Shown here: one piece after another, positions 1 through 8,882 of the stretch
Layout of the letters: each line of letters starts with the position of its first letter
Numbering within the stretch: the stretch's first letter is position 1
From: Parendozoicomonas haliclonae
GTDB taxonomy: Bacteria; Pseudomonadota; Gammaproteobacteria; Pseudomonadales; Endozoicomonadaceae
Assembly (NCBI RefSeq): GCF_900174585.1
Contig: NZ_FWPT01000005.1
Location: 248,001 to 312,000 of the forward strand
Direction: 5' to 3'
Length of the DNA stretch: 64,000 bases
Notes under the pieces: generated by a model
Database searches by the model: none
What the model saw: the letters and a program-made list of their open reading frames with translations, nothing else
Told to the model about the DNA's origin: nothing
Program-made: the position numbers and the translations under genes

Positions 1-2
1 GC

Positions 3-347
3 TTTGACCGGGATCTCGCCTATCTGATGGAAATCACCGCTTCCCGGGCAAGGATGTCAGGAACTCAACAGGCCTTGAATGATCTGAGTGAACAGCTGCC
101 GTCCCGGGAGATGCAGAGCTTTATTCATACTCTGCAGCAAAGCCTGCGTTACGGCAGCTCACTGTTTGTAACCCTGACAACCCAGGCCGGCAATTTACGG
201 GAAGTGAATATGCTTACGCTGGAAGAGAAGGTGGCCAAGCTGTCCGCCAAGCTCTCGGTACCGCTGATTCTGTTCATTATGTTCCCGCTGGTCATCCTGA
301 TGACCGCCCCCGGTATTATGAGGATGATGAGCAATGCTGCACTCTAA
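3..347 (+). CDS. tadC: TadC-like inner-membrane protein of the Flp/Tad pilus (5' truncated by window edge)
   Basis: Only the C-terminal 114 or so residues are present; the reading frame is open from base 3 with no start, so the gene begins outside the window. The visible part has the layout of the C-terminal half of a type II secretion F domain: an amphipathic helical stretch with a conserved-looking GNLREVN segment, then a long hydrophobic helix near the end (LSVPLILFIMFPLVIL) and a short tail. TadB and TadC are the paired platform proteins of Tad pili; the position directly before a TPR lipoprotein and two TadE/F-type pseudopilins points to TadC. The stop codon lies 14 bases inside the next gene, so the two are translationally coupled. 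Confidence 0.85.
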   Translation, partial: FDRDLAYLMEITASRARMSGTQQALNDLSEQLPSREMQSFIHTLQQSLRYGSSLFVTLTTQAGNLREVNMLTLEEKVAKLSAKLSVPLILFIMFPLVILMTAPGIMRMMSNAAL

Positions 348-1137
348 GGGATTGATTAACCGTTCACTCATTCTGACTGTTCTGGTTTTGGTAGCGGCGC
401 TATTGAATGGTTGTTCCGCGCTGGGACCCACCCAGAAACCTTCCGAACAGGCCAAGTATCAAGGAGCCAATGAAGCGCTTCTGAAAGCGGCAGATAATCA
501 TGCCGGTCTGATCGAACTCTATAAAACCCGCATGCAGAAAGGCGAGCCTGCCGAGCGGGATCGTGCCCGGCTTGAGCTGGGGCAGGTCTATCTCGATACC
601 GGGGATCCGGAATCCACCTTATTTACCATAGAGCCTCTTTTTCTACGTACGGTTGAAAATGGTGAAGGCCGTCCGGATGCCGAAGGCTGGTTGTTGAAAT
701 CTCGGGCCCAGCTGGCGCTGGGACAACCGACACCGGCCATGGAGTCTATCAAGCAGGCGCTGGCACTGCGTCCCGGTCATCCCCATATTCTGAACCAAAG
801 TGGTTTAATTTATGCGGAAACCGGCAACTATTCGGAAGCCCGCCAGGCCTTTATCCAGGCCCGTCATGCCATGCTGGATGATCTGACCGTAAAGAATAAT
901 CTGGCCATGCTCGATATTCTCGAGGAAAACTACAAGGCTGCTATCCAGCGGTTGATGCCTTTGTACACCAGTGGTCAGGCTGATGATCGCATCAAGGCCA
1001 ATCTGACTCTGGCCGTTGTGCGGGCCGGACTGTACCAGGAGTTTCGGACCCTGTGTGGTCAGGGCAAGACCGAACAGGAAACCGCTGCGCTGTTTATGGC
1101 ACTGTCGGAAGCAAAGCCAGCCGCCGGAGTACACTGA
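334..1137 (+). CDS. tadD: TadD-like TPR lipoprotein, Flp pilus assembly
   Basis: Predicted 267-residue outer-membrane lipoprotein. A hydrophobic signal (about residues 10-25) ends in a lipobox LLNGC with Cys27 as the lipidation site. The rest is alpha-helical with tetratricopeptide-type repeats, clearest around residues 130-185 (ALRPGHPHILNQSGLIYAET and the repeat that follows). In Tad loci TadD is the TPR lipoprotein thought to help secretin assembly or stability. The start overlaps tadC by 14 bases and the stop TGA overlaps the ATG of the next gene (TGATG), so it belongs to one polycistronic unit. Identification rests on lipobox, TPRs and context. Confidence 0.85.
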   Translation: MLHSKGLINRSLILTVLVLVAALLNGCSALGPTQKPSEQAKYQGANEALLKAADNHAGLIELYKTRMQKGEPAERDRARLELGQVYLDTGDPESTLFTIEPLFLRTVENGEGRPDAEGWLLKSRAQLALGQPTPAMESIKQALALRPGHPHILNQSGLIYAETGNYSEARQAFIQARHAMLDDLTVKNNLAMLDILEENYKAAIQRLMPLYTSGQADDRIKANLTLAVVRAGLYQEFRTLCGQGKTEQETAALFMALSEAKPAAGVH

Positions 1138-1640
1138 TGCCTGCGCGGCAGCCGTTACGCCAACCTTTACGTCAGGAAGGTATGGTGGCACTGGAAACAG
1201 CTTTGGGGTTGCCGGTGCTGATGTTGGCGATCTTTCTCTGGTGTGAGATGTGTTTTGTTGGTTATGTCAGTGCCATTCTCGATTACACCATCACCGAAAG
1301 CGCACGTCATCTGCGTGCCTATCCCCATGACCATTACCATCAGGCTTTCCACCGGATTATCAATAATGATCAGTCGTTCTGGCGTCACTTCATCGATACG
1401 GAAAGGCTGGTTCTTGAGTCCTGGTATCAGGCTGATATGGATATGCTGTATGAGAGCCACTGTCGGGAGAACACCGGGACTCTCTGTTACACCCAGGAGC
1501 AGAAGGGCAGTCTGATTGCTGTCTATCAGGTCGAGTATCGTTACCGGCCACTGTTTCATATCTTCCGGTTGGGGCGTATCGAAACACCGGTGCTGCGTCG
1601 TGAGGTCATTGCCGTACAGGAGTATGAACGTGGCAGTTAA
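1137..1640 (+). CDS. tadE: TadE-like pseudopilin
   Basis: 167-residue pseudopilin. I chose the ATG at 1137 because it overlaps the tadD stop by one base and puts a typical short basic leader before the hydrophobic segment; the reading frame is open further upstream but that part lies inside tadD. The leader ends at Gly15, followed by MVALE with Glu at +5, as in TadE-type prepilins processed by the TadV peptidase, then a hydrophobic helix to about residue 40. The remainder is a periplasmic domain with few recognisable motifs. It is probably a minor component that primes Flp pilus assembly, together with the next gene. Confidence 0.8.
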   Translation: MPARQPLRQPLRQEGMVALETALGLPVLMLAIFLWCEMCFVGYVSAILDYTITESARHLRAYPHDHYHQAFHRIINNDQSFWRHFIDTERLVLESWYQADMDMLYESHCRENTGTLCYTQEQKGSLIAVYQVEYRYRPLFHIFRLGRIETPVLRREVIAVQEYERGS

Positions 1641-2169
1641 TAAGCTGACAGGCCGACAACGTCAGCGGGGCACGTTTGTTATCGAATGTGCGCTGGTGCT
1701 GGGTGTGCTGGTACTACTGATCGGTTTTACCTCCGATATCATCAGCTGGCAGGCTGTTTATGCCCGCTTACAGCGGATGGCCCATAGCGGCGCAACGCTG
1801 ATACGTGAGCGTGAGTTGTTGTTCGCCGATCGGGAAGTCTTAACCAACGATGATGTACAGAAGCTGTACCAGATTACCAGACAGTCCTTAACCCGTACCT
1901 ATGGGGACTTTGCGCCCGGACAGCTGGGGCTTTATGTCGAGCAGGTTGAGCGTCAATATCCTTCAGGTCAGTGGAGCTCTGTTGCATTTCATCAAGGTAG
2001 CCCGTGTCGTCCGGCACGGACGCTAAAAGGTAATAGTCGCCTGTTTCCTGCTGACCAGAGTCTGATTATTTATCAGGTCACGGTCTGTTATCCCGCTGAT
2101 AGTTATTATCAGGCCTTACTGGGTAATGGTGGTGTACTTATCGCCAGTACCCTGATGCCGGGGCGCTGA
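1624..2169 (+). CDS. tadF: TadF-like pseudopilin
   Basis: 181 residues from the ATG at 1624, which overlaps the tadE end by 17 bases. The N-terminus has a short basic leader ending in Gly16, followed by TFVIE with Glu at +5, then a hydrophobic helix of about 20 residues (CALVLGVLVLLIGFTSDII), the same architecture as the preceding gene. The C-terminal domain has a pair of cysteines (in SPCRPAR and VTVCYP) that could form a disulfide in the periplasm. The second TadE-family protein in a Tad locus is normally TadF. Sequence identity alone would not separate TadE from TadF; the order does. Confidence 0.75.
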   Translation: MNVAVNKLTGRQRQRGTFVIECALVLGVLVLLIGFTSDIISWQAVYARLQRMAHSGATLIRERELLFADREVLTNDDVQKLYQITRQSLTRTYGDFAPGQLGLYVEQVERQYPSGQWSSVAFHQGSPCRPARTLKGNSRLFPADQSLIIYQVTVCYPADSYYQALLGNGGVLIASTLMPGR

Positions 2170-2171
2170 TC

Positions 2172-3452
2172 ATGTTGTACCAGCTCATCAGCCGGAAGAA
2201 ACAGTGTGGAGGCGCAGCAGTTATTACCATGTTGATGCTGCCGGTGCTGGCAGGAGTGATGCTGTTTGTGATGGAGTCGGCACAACTGCTTAGAGCCCGT
2301 TCAGCTTTGGGGGATGCCAGTGATGCGGCAGTGCTGGCTGTAAGCACTTTGAAAAATGATGATACTAAGGAACGGCGAGCCATGGCCCGAAGCTGGATGG
2401 AAGAGGCCGTGACAGGGCGAGGGGCAAACGCATGGCTGGATCGGGTAGATATAGACTTGTTGTCGTGTTTTGAGAACCCTGATTGTGATGCCCGCAGTGA
2501 TAATGGTTTTGAAGAGTTACGACTCGTAGTTTCTGGTCAACCGCCGCAATGGTTTCAGTCCCGGGTCGCTGGCTATTCCATTAGCGGGAGTGTGGCACAC
2601 TCGGCGCGAGCACGCCGATATGTCGATAGCGGAGCCAAAGATGTCTATTTTGTGGCTGACTTCTCTTCGTCCATGGATCTGTATTGGGCGAAACAGAGAA
2701 AAATCACCATGTTGCGTAATCTTCTTAATGATATGGCGCAACAGCTGGAAGATGAGACAGAAGACAGAGTTGCGGGTGATGGAAAAAATACCATCGCAGT
2801 CATTCCTTATTCCACTTATACCATGGAGACGCGCCCTGAACCGGGCAAGGAAATCTGTTCTCTGATACAGATACCTTTTGGTCTATCGCCGGAGGAAGAA
2901 TACCAGCGCCATTGGGATCAGCTGGATGATGCCCTGGCGATTATGTTTCAGGCCAAGCCATGTCATCGTACCTATCCAGCCCGGTTAATGTCTGACCCAC
3001 TGTTTTTTCCGTTTTTTACAGTTCCTTCGACGACCAGTGCCCAGGTGATCAAAAACCAGTTGGCGAAGATGAAGCCCGATGGGGAGACGGCGTCTTACGA
3101 AGGTATTATTCGAGCCGCACAGGAGGCGATGAAGGGTAAAAACCCGATTCGCACAATTATTGTGTTATCCGATGGCGCCGACACCAACTCCAACTTGCAC
3201 CGTGCCATGGTCGAAGCCGGATACTGTGACACCATCCGGGAAGTTCTGGAAAACCAGGACAGCTATGATGGCAAGCCGGTACGAGCCTCTATTGCTGTAG
3301 TCAGCTTCAGTTATGCGCTCAAGCCTACCAATGCACTGGCCCAATGTGCGGATAAGGGCAAGGTCTATACCGCCGAGAATGTTGATGATCTACGCCGCAA
3401 GGTGGTATCGATTATTAAAGACGACTCAGCCCACCTCTATCGTAAGCCCTGA
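2172..3452 (+). CDS. tadG: TadG-like protein with von Willebrand factor A domain
   Basis: 426 residues, starting two bases after the tadF stop. The N-terminus has the TadG/TadE-like hydrophobic segment after a CGGAAV motif (about residues 14-36), so the protein is probably anchored in the inner membrane. A VWA domain follows: the MIDAS motif DFSSSMD sits at about residue 163 and a second conserved strand, IIVLSDGADTN, at about residue 330. In Tad systems TadG is a membrane-anchored VWA protein associated with pilus assembly or adhesion. It is the last gene of the Tad block, and a palindromic repeat follows before the MoxR gene. Confidence 0.85.
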   Translation: MLYQLISRKKQCGGAAVITMLMLPVLAGVMLFVMESAQLLRARSALGDASDAAVLAVSTLKNDDTKERRAMARSWMEEAVTGRGANAWLDRVDIDLLSCFENPDCDARSDNGFEELRLVVSGQPPQWFQSRVAGYSISGSVAHSARARRYVDSGAKDVYFVADFSSSMDLYWAKQRKITMLRNLLNDMAQQLEDETEDRVAGDGKNTIAVIPYSTYTMETRPEPGKEICSLIQIPFGLSPEEEYQRHWDQLDDALAIMFQAKPCHRTYPARLMSDPLFFPFFTVPSTTSAQVIKNQLAKMKPDGETASYEGIIRAAQEAMKGKNPIRTIIVLSDGADTNSNLHRAMVEAGYCDTIREVLENQDSYDGKPVRASIAVVSFSYALKPTNALAQCADKGKVYTAENVDDLRRKVVSIIKDDSAHLYRKP

Positions 3453-3477
3453 TTCTTGTGTCGAACCTATCACCTCT

Positions 3478-3538
3478 GGTTCCCACGCTCTGCGTGGTAA
3501 CCATATATGCATTCCTACGGGGGACCGTAGGAACGAGA
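3478..3538. repeat. Tandem palindromic (REP/BIME-like) repeat
   Basis: Two adjacent inverted repeats separated by 9 bases. The first (3478-3502) pairs GGTTCCCACGC with GCGTGGTAACC around a TCT loop, with one mismatch. The second (3512-3533) pairs TTCCTACGG with CCGTAGGAA around GGGA. The GTTCCCACGCTCTGCG type of palindrome recurs between genes in many gammaproteobacteria. It occupies the gap between the Tad block and the MoxR operon and could act as a transcript boundary. No second full copy was noticed in the window. Confidence 0.65.
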
Positions 3539-3649
3539 AATGAAACCGTAAAGCAGAAGTCTGCGTAGATTAAGTTTCGCGTGCCGATAGCTTTTTCAGG
3601 CATAATCCTGAAAAAATCCAACAACTGACAATGTGGCGAACAAGAATTT

Positions 3650-4552
3650 ATGACGCTGACTGACCAGGTTCTGTCCGGATTATCTCAGGCAATAAGTGGG
3701 AAACCCCAGCAGCTAAGGCTGGCACTGTGTTGCCTGCTGGCTCGTGGCCATCTGCTGATTGAAGATGTTCCGGGTATGGGGAAAACGACGCTGGCCCATG
3801 CACTGGCAAGAGTCACCGGACTGGATTGGCGGCGGGTGCAGTTTACCAGTGATCTGTTGCCAGCCGATATTCTCGGGGTTTCCATATTCGAGCGCACTAG
3901 CTCCACTTTCCGTTTCCAGCCGGGTCCGGTGTTTACTCAACTGTTGCTGGCGGATGAGATCAACCGCGCTACACCCCGCACCCAAAGTGCCTTGCTGGAA
4001 GCCATGGAAGAAGGGCAGGTCTCTGTTGAAGGGGAATCCCGTCGTCTGCCTGAGCCCTTCTTTGTGATTGCCACCCGTAATCCGGTAAACCAGTCCGGTA
4101 CCTTCCCATTGCCGGAGTCGCAGCTGGATCGATTTCTGATGCGTATCGAGCTGGGTTACCCTGATCCTGCTTCCGAACGGGCCATGCTCAGTGGTCAGAC
4201 GGGTCGTACCGTGCTCTCTAGTCTGCCGGTCCTGATGGATGACCAGCAGCTGCGTACCCTTCAGCAGCAGGTGGATCAGGTACAGGCCAGCGAACGATTG
4301 CTGGATTATCTGCAGCGGCTGGTGGCAGCAACCCGTGAAGGCGATCGGTTTGTCTGTGGTCTTTCTCCCCGTGCCGCGCTGGCGTTATTGGGGGCAGCGC
4401 GTGCCTGGGCATTTCTTGCCGGTCGTGACTATGTCTTGCCGGAAGATGTACAGGCAGTCTTTCCTGCTGTAGCCGGCCACCGTCTGCAATCCCGTGCCGG
4501 CGGCAGTGTCGCCAGTCTGCTGGCAGAAGTCGATGTGACCGGTTCGGCATGA
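3650..4552 (+). CDS. MoxR-family AAA+ ATPase
   Basis: 300-residue soluble AAA+ protein of the MoxR family. Walker A is EDVPGMGKTT (about 39-48), Walker B is LLLADEINRA (about 98-107), and sensor 1 is ATRNPVNQSG (about 141-150). Length and motif order match the family, which acts as chaperone-like ATPases for activating partner complexes, often VWA proteins. It starts a three-gene operon: the stop overlaps the DUF58 start by four bases (ATGA), and TgpA follows. The same MoxR, DUF58, TgpA set occurs in Pseudomonas. The specific client is unknown. Confidence 0.9.
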   Translation: MTLTDQVLSGLSQAISGKPQQLRLALCCLLARGHLLIEDVPGMGKTTLAHALARVTGLDWRRVQFTSDLLPADILGVSIFERTSSTFRFQPGPVFTQLLLADEINRATPRTQSALLEAMEEGQVSVEGESRRLPEPFFVIATRNPVNQSGTFPLPESQLDRFLMRIELGYPDPASERAMLSGQTGRTVLSSLPVLMDDQQLRTLQQQVDQVQASERLLDYLQRLVAATREGDRFVCGLSPRAALALLGAARAWAFLAGRDYVLPEDVQAVFPAVAGHRLQSRAGGSVASLLAEVDVTGSA

Positions 4553-5556
4553 AGTCGTTCTTATCTCAAATATTGCTACCTCAAGCGTTCAGAAACCGTT
4601 GGCAGCGTTGGCTGGATCGCCGGATTCCCCTAGCTCGCAGTATCACCCTTAATCAGAAAAGCCTGTTTATTCTGCCTACGGCCGCCGGTTATGGTTTTTT
4701 GCTGGTGGCCCTGCTGATTTTTCTGGCCGGCGTTAACTATCGCAACAGTCTTAGTTACGGTGTCGCCTTTTTTATGGTCGCGCTGTTTCAGGTGGCGCTG
4801 TGGCAGACCTGGCGCAACCTTGCCGGTTTAACTCTGACGGCACGGCATGGATATTCTGTTCATGCCGGTCAGCGTGCCCGCCTAGTGGTGACAGTGGGAA
4901 GTGAACAGAGCGGAACGGGTAAACGCTTCGGCGGCCTTGGGGTTATGGTCGGCTGGCCGGATGGCAGCCAACCGAACGGCAATCTGGTTCGGGTCGATCC
5001 TCAGGGGCAAAACGTAGACGTTGAACTGACCTGTGCCACTGAGAACCGGGGAGTATTGAGACCCGGTCGTCTACGGGTGGAAACCACCTGGCCGCTGGGG
5101 CTGTTCCGAACCTGGAGCTGGGTGGCTCTGGATCAAAGTGTACTGGTGTGGCCGTCCCTGATCCCAGTTGAGCCTTTCAATGCCTCTAGCAGTCAGGGGG
5201 AAGGGCATCAAAGTGTGGCCGGGGGGATGGATGACTTTGATGGCTTTCGCAGCTTTCAGCCTACCGACTCCGCTGCGCAGGTGGACTGGAAAGTCTGGGC
5301 ACGCAGTGATGAGCTGGTGGTTCGACAGTTCCATGGGCTTGCAGGAGATGATCTGTGGCTGGATCTGGCTCAGGCACCCGGTCGAGATATTGAGCAGCAG
5401 CTCAGCTGGCTGGCGAGCCAATGTGTAGCATTGTCGTCCACTCAGGCCATCTGGGGACTTAAGCTGGGTGAAATAGTGATTGCACCGTCACAGGGTGGCA
5501 GTCACTGCCAGCAGTGTCTGGATGCACTGGCTCGTTTTTCAGGGCCGCAGGAGTAA
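4549..5556 (+). CDS. DUF58 membrane protein
   Basis: 335 residues. Two transmembrane helices lie at about 40-61 and 66-86, followed by a beta-rich domain and the DUF58 core at about 229-260 (FDGFRSFQPTDSAAQVDWK, then ARSDELVVRQF). DUF58 proteins have a VWA-like fold and nearly always neighbour MoxR ATPases, so this is the likely ATPase partner. The start is within the ATGA shared with the moxR-like gene. Three bases separate its stop from the next start. Biochemical function in this family is not established. Confidence 0.85.
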   Translation: MKSFLSQILLPQAFRNRWQRWLDRRIPLARSITLNQKSLFILPTAAGYGFLLVALLIFLAGVNYRNSLSYGVAFFMVALFQVALWQTWRNLAGLTLTARHGYSVHAGQRARLVVTVGSEQSGTGKRFGGLGVMVGWPDGSQPNGNLVRVDPQGQNVDVELTCATENRGVLRPGRLRVETTWPLGLFRTWSWVALDQSVLVWPSLIPVEPFNASSSQGEGHQSVAGGMDDFDGFRSFQPTDSAAQVDWKVWARSDELVVRQFHGLAGDDLWLDLAQAPGRDIEQQLSWLASQCVALSSTQAIWGLKLGEIVIAPSQGGSHCQQCLDALARFSGPQE

Positions 5557-5559
5557 CAG

Positions 5560-7635
5560 ATGCTGAACAGCTTGCTTAATAAAGAATGGCTCCGACGTAA
5601 ACGAAAAACCGCACCTGCCGTTGCTCCGGTAACCCGTGCTGCCAGTTTCAGTCTGGTCTTTATTCTGGTGCTGGTCTGTCTGCCGTTGGCACCCTTGCTG
5701 CCTGCTGGCACATGGGTGCTGGTCAGTCTTGTCGTTGGTTGGCGGCTGATACTGTTACGTGCTCGTGGGGCTCACCCTGGAAAACTGATTCGTACGCTGC
5801 TGGTCGTTGTTGCTCTGGCTCTGGTTCTGCTGCATTACGGCACCTTGCTGGGGCTTGAAGCGGGTGCAACTACGCTGGTTTCTGCCTATACCCTCAAACT
5901 GCTGGAGATGCGCAGCCGACGTGATGCTCTGGTGCTGAGCTTTATGGGCTTCTTTGTTGTGGTGACCGGGTTGCTGTTCTCACAATCCATTGCCATGACC
6001 GGTTATCTGCTGGTGTGCCTGGTGGCTCTGGTGTCGGTACTGGTGGGGCTGCATCAGCCGGGCACACAGACGGATATCGGACCCGCCTTGCGTACAGGGT
6101 TGTTGTTAAGCGCACAGGCACTGCCTTTAATGGTGATTCTGTTTGTACTGGTGCCACGTATTCCGCCACTCTGGGCGGTGCCTCACCCTGATAACAGTGC
6201 CCGTACCGGGCTGAGTGATGAGATGGCGCCCGGTGATATTGCCCGGTTAAGCCAATCGGGCGAGCTGGCCTTTCGGGCAACCTTTACCGGTGAGGTTCCT
6301 CCTCCCGAGCAACGCTACTGGCGTGCAGTGGTCATGTATTGGTTTGATGGGCGACGCTGGTCGCAGGGCGATCAGAAGGATTGGCAAAAGGTCGGTGTTG
6401 CTGAAGAGGAACTGATTAGCTGGTATCCGCAAAAGCCCGCCTGGGCGCCGGAACAAAGTTCTGCGAATGTGGATTATCGCTACGATATTATCCTCGAACC
6501 CAGTGGTCGCCCCTGGTTGCCGGTGCTTGGGCCGGTCAATACCGCAGTGCAGGGCACGGGGCTGACCCGGGATTGGCGCTTGTTGTCCCGGGATAATGTC
6601 GATCTGTTGCGGCAGTATTCCATGCCCTCCTCCGGTTTCCAGGGTATGGATGCAGAATTACCTACCTGGTTAAAGGCAGCCAGTCTGCAACTGCCCGCCA
6701 CAGGTAATGCCCGGGCTCGCCAGTGGGCCGAAGAGTTAGCAAGCCAGTATGGAAGCAATACGCCGGCACTGGTTTCTGTGGTGTTGAGGCACTTCCGTGA
6801 GCAGGATTATTACTACACGCTGCGACCACCGACCCTGAGTGGCAATACCATTGATGCCTTTCTGTTTGATACCCGTCGTGGCTTCTGCGCCCACTATGCA
6901 GGAGCTCTGACGTTTATTCTCAGAGCGGCCGGTATCCCGTCCCGTGTCGTAGCGGGCTATCAGGGCGGGGAAGTGAAAGAAGGTGGTGTCGTACAGGTAC
7001 GTCAGTTTGATGCCCATGCCTGGGTGGAATACTGGCAGGCAGGTTACGGCTGGCAGCGTGTCGATCCGACCGCAGCTGTTGCGCCTGAACGGGTGGAGCA
7101 GGGGCTGGAACAGGCCGTTGCTGAAGAAGGTTCATTTCTGGAAGGAAACCTGTTCTCTCCGGTGCGCTATCGCCATATCGATTGGGTTAATACCCTGCGC
7201 CTGCAATACGAACAGCTGGAGTACCAATGGCAGCGTCTGGTGCTGTCCTATGATGAGGACGCCCAGAAAGATCTGTTCAAAGACCTGTTTCCCGGTAAGG
7301 ACACTTTGACGGTGTTACTGCAGTTGTTAGTTATCACTGTTTTGTTGGTTATGGTGATATCACTTATCTGGGTGACACGACCCTGGCAGCAAAAACTGGC
7401 ACCGGCTGATCGTTACTATCAGCAGTTTTGCCAACGGATGAAGCGAAAAGGTTTGCCTCGCCATCCCGGAGAAGGACCGGAAGATTATGCCCTCCGGATA
7501 AAAAGGGAGCGCCCGGAATGGGGACAAAAGGCGCAGGAGGTCACGGAGCTGTATATTCGGCTGGCTTACGCAAACCAAGAACCGCAGAGCCATGAGGCGA
7601 CTCTGCAGCAGTTGAAAAGACTTGCTTGTATCTAG
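5560..7635 (+). CDS. tgpA: TgpA-like membrane transglutaminase-family protein
   Basis: 691 residues. About six N-terminal membrane helices (residues 25-215) precede a periplasmic transglutaminase-like domain. The catalytic triad is visible: Cys near residue 443 in RRGFCAHYAG, His near 486 in FDAHAWVEYW, and Asp near 502 in QRVDPTA. A further helix at about 583-607 (LLVITVLLVMVISLIWV) leads to a cytoplasmic C-terminal DUF4129-like tail. This is the DUF3488/TgpA architecture; TgpA of Pseudomonas aeruginosa is important for viability and is thought to act on the cell envelope. Last gene of the MoxR operon, ending ten bases from a convergent gene. Confidence 0.9.
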   Translation: MLNSLLNKEWLRRKRKTAPAVAPVTRAASFSLVFILVLVCLPLAPLLPAGTWVLVSLVVGWRLILLRARGAHPGKLIRTLLVVVALALVLLHYGTLLGLEAGATTLVSAYTLKLLEMRSRRDALVLSFMGFFVVVTGLLFSQSIAMTGYLLVCLVALVSVLVGLHQPGTQTDIGPALRTGLLLSAQALPLMVILFVLVPRIPPLWAVPHPDNSARTGLSDEMAPGDIARLSQSGELAFRATFTGEVPPPEQRYWRAVVMYWFDGRRWSQGDQKDWQKVGVAEEELISWYPQKPAWAPEQSSANVDYRYDIILEPSGRPWLPVLGPVNTAVQGTGLTRDWRLLSRDNVDLLRQYSMPSSGFQGMDAELPTWLKAASLQLPATGNARARQWAEELASQYGSNTPALVSVVLRHFREQDYYYTLRPPTLSGNTIDAFLFDTRRGFCAHYAGALTFILRAAGIPSRVVAGYQGGEVKEGGVVQVRQFDAHAWVEYWQAGYGWQRVDPTAAVAPERVEQGLEQAVAEEGSFLEGNLFSPVRYRHIDWVNTLRLQYEQLEYQWQRLVLSYDEDAQKDLFKDLFPGKDTLTVLLQLLVITVLLVMVISLIWVTRPWQQKLAPADRYYQQFCQRMKRKGLPRHPGEGPEDYALRIKRERPEWGQKAQEVTELYIRLAYANQEPQSHEATLQQLKRLACI

Positions 7636-7645
7636 CGGTTCTTTT

Positions 7646-8683
7646 TTAGGATTGCTCAGATTGAGGTTTTTGCGCAGTAGCTGGTATGGGGTTGTTGTAC
7701 ATCAGACGAGGATGGTATTCGTAGGTGTCCCGTAATCCATCCAGACATTTATCGATGAAATCGTAGAGGGTTTTGATCAGCTTCGCTTCTTCTAACGGTA
7801 ACTGTCTCTCCGGAGTATGGACCAGATGGAAGGAGCACAGATAATCCAGCGCATGCATGGTTTGATCAAGCGTCAGGTTTTTCATCACAGCGTTAATGTC
7901 ATTACGGATCACTGCAAGACACTGGTTGAGATGCGGGTTCTTTTGATATTGGACATAACCACGGGAAATCCGGCTTCCTTCCGGACACTGATTCAAAGAC
8001 AGTGTCAGAGTTGCCCTCTCGTGGATTGGCCGCCAGCTGGTTAACCGTTGCCCCAGCTCCTCAAAAAGGGTATGCATTTTCCTGATATAGCCTTGAGTAC
8101 TGTCCTCGCTCAGGCATTGGCGTTTAGCGGTTTCCTTCTTGCGGAACTCGTGAATAATGACCATGGCGATATGCGCAGAACCCATCTCTTTCTCAGTTTG
8201 ACCGCCGGACATATAGCGGTTGGTCTCTCGAATGATGCGTTGTCTGCCTTCCACAGTCATCATCACTTCTTCTACCTGTGCCATTACCTTGGGGAATTCC
8301 ACTGGTTTGTAATCCTTGGGGAACGGCTTTATCGGGGTCAAAGTACGACGGGGATCGAGCTGATACTGATCTTCAAGGCTGGGCAGGGTCAGCCCGGTTG
8401 TGGGCAGTGATGCTGGCAGACTGCTGACGCGTGGCAGCGGGCCTGATGAGCCATTGAGTGTCCAGATCGGAAGCGGATTGTTGGACGTGACGGGAATAAC
8501 GGAAGGGACGGGGGAAGGGTAGGTGGAGACAGTATGTCCTCCCAGCATCCCGGCCAACTGCGGGTAACTGGCCACATACCCCTGATCAATTGGTGCAGGG
8601 GAAGGATAGGCAGGACTTGTCGTAGTCGGTAAGCCTTGTGCATTTTGATTATGGATTGCTCTGGGGGGATAGGGTGTAGCCAT
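7646..8683 (-). CDS. Orphan protein with Pro-rich disordered N-terminus
   Basis: 345 residues that I do not recognise. Residues 1-110 are rich in Pro, Ser and Thr (for example YPSPAPIDQGY and TYPSPVPSVIPVTSNNP) and look disordered. Residues from about 120 onward are predicted helical, with charged stretches and clustered Cys and His residues in VMKNLTLDQTMHALDYLCSF. There is no signal peptide or membrane helix. The tail returns to low complexity (PATAQKPQSEQS). Disordered N-terminus plus helical C-terminal domain is common in secreted effectors, but no secretion signal or known domain is visible, so that is only a suggestion. It is convergent with tgpA and divergent from radD. Confidence 0.65.
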   Translation of the reverse strand: MATPYPPRAIHNQNAQGLPTTTSPAYPSPAPIDQGYVASYPQLAGMLGGHTVSTYPSPVPSVIPVTSNNPLPIWTLNGSSGPLPRVSSLPASLPTTGLTLPSLEDQYQLDPRRTLTPIKPFPKDYKPVEFPKVMAQVEEVMMTVEGRQRIIRETNRYMSGGQTEKEMGSAHIAMVIIHEFRKKETAKRQCLSEDSTQGYIRKMHTLFEELGQRLTSWRPIHERATLTLSLNQCPEGSRISRGYVQYQKNPHLNQCLAVIRNDINAVMKNLTLDQTMHALDYLCSFHLVHTPERQLPLEEAKLIKTLYDFIDKCLDGLRDTYEYHPRLMYNNPIPATAQKPQSEQS

Positions 8684-8882
8684 GCTTTTATTCTTTCAGC
8701 AGTGAGTATCCCCATTAAGGCAATGAAGGCGAGAGCAGGGTTCTTTATAAGCCCTGTCAACGCTGATAGTTGTGCTGACCATTTCAATATCTTCATCTTT
8801 ACCTGCGGTATAACAGGATTCTCCATTGAGGCTGCGGGCTGATAGAATCCCTTTATCATTCAATGACAACCGATACCCATTC

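Noticed and set aside
8389-8859. 156-codon minus-strand frame overlapping the orphan 7646-8683
   Set aside because: Overlaps a better-supported gene in another frame and lacks a good start.
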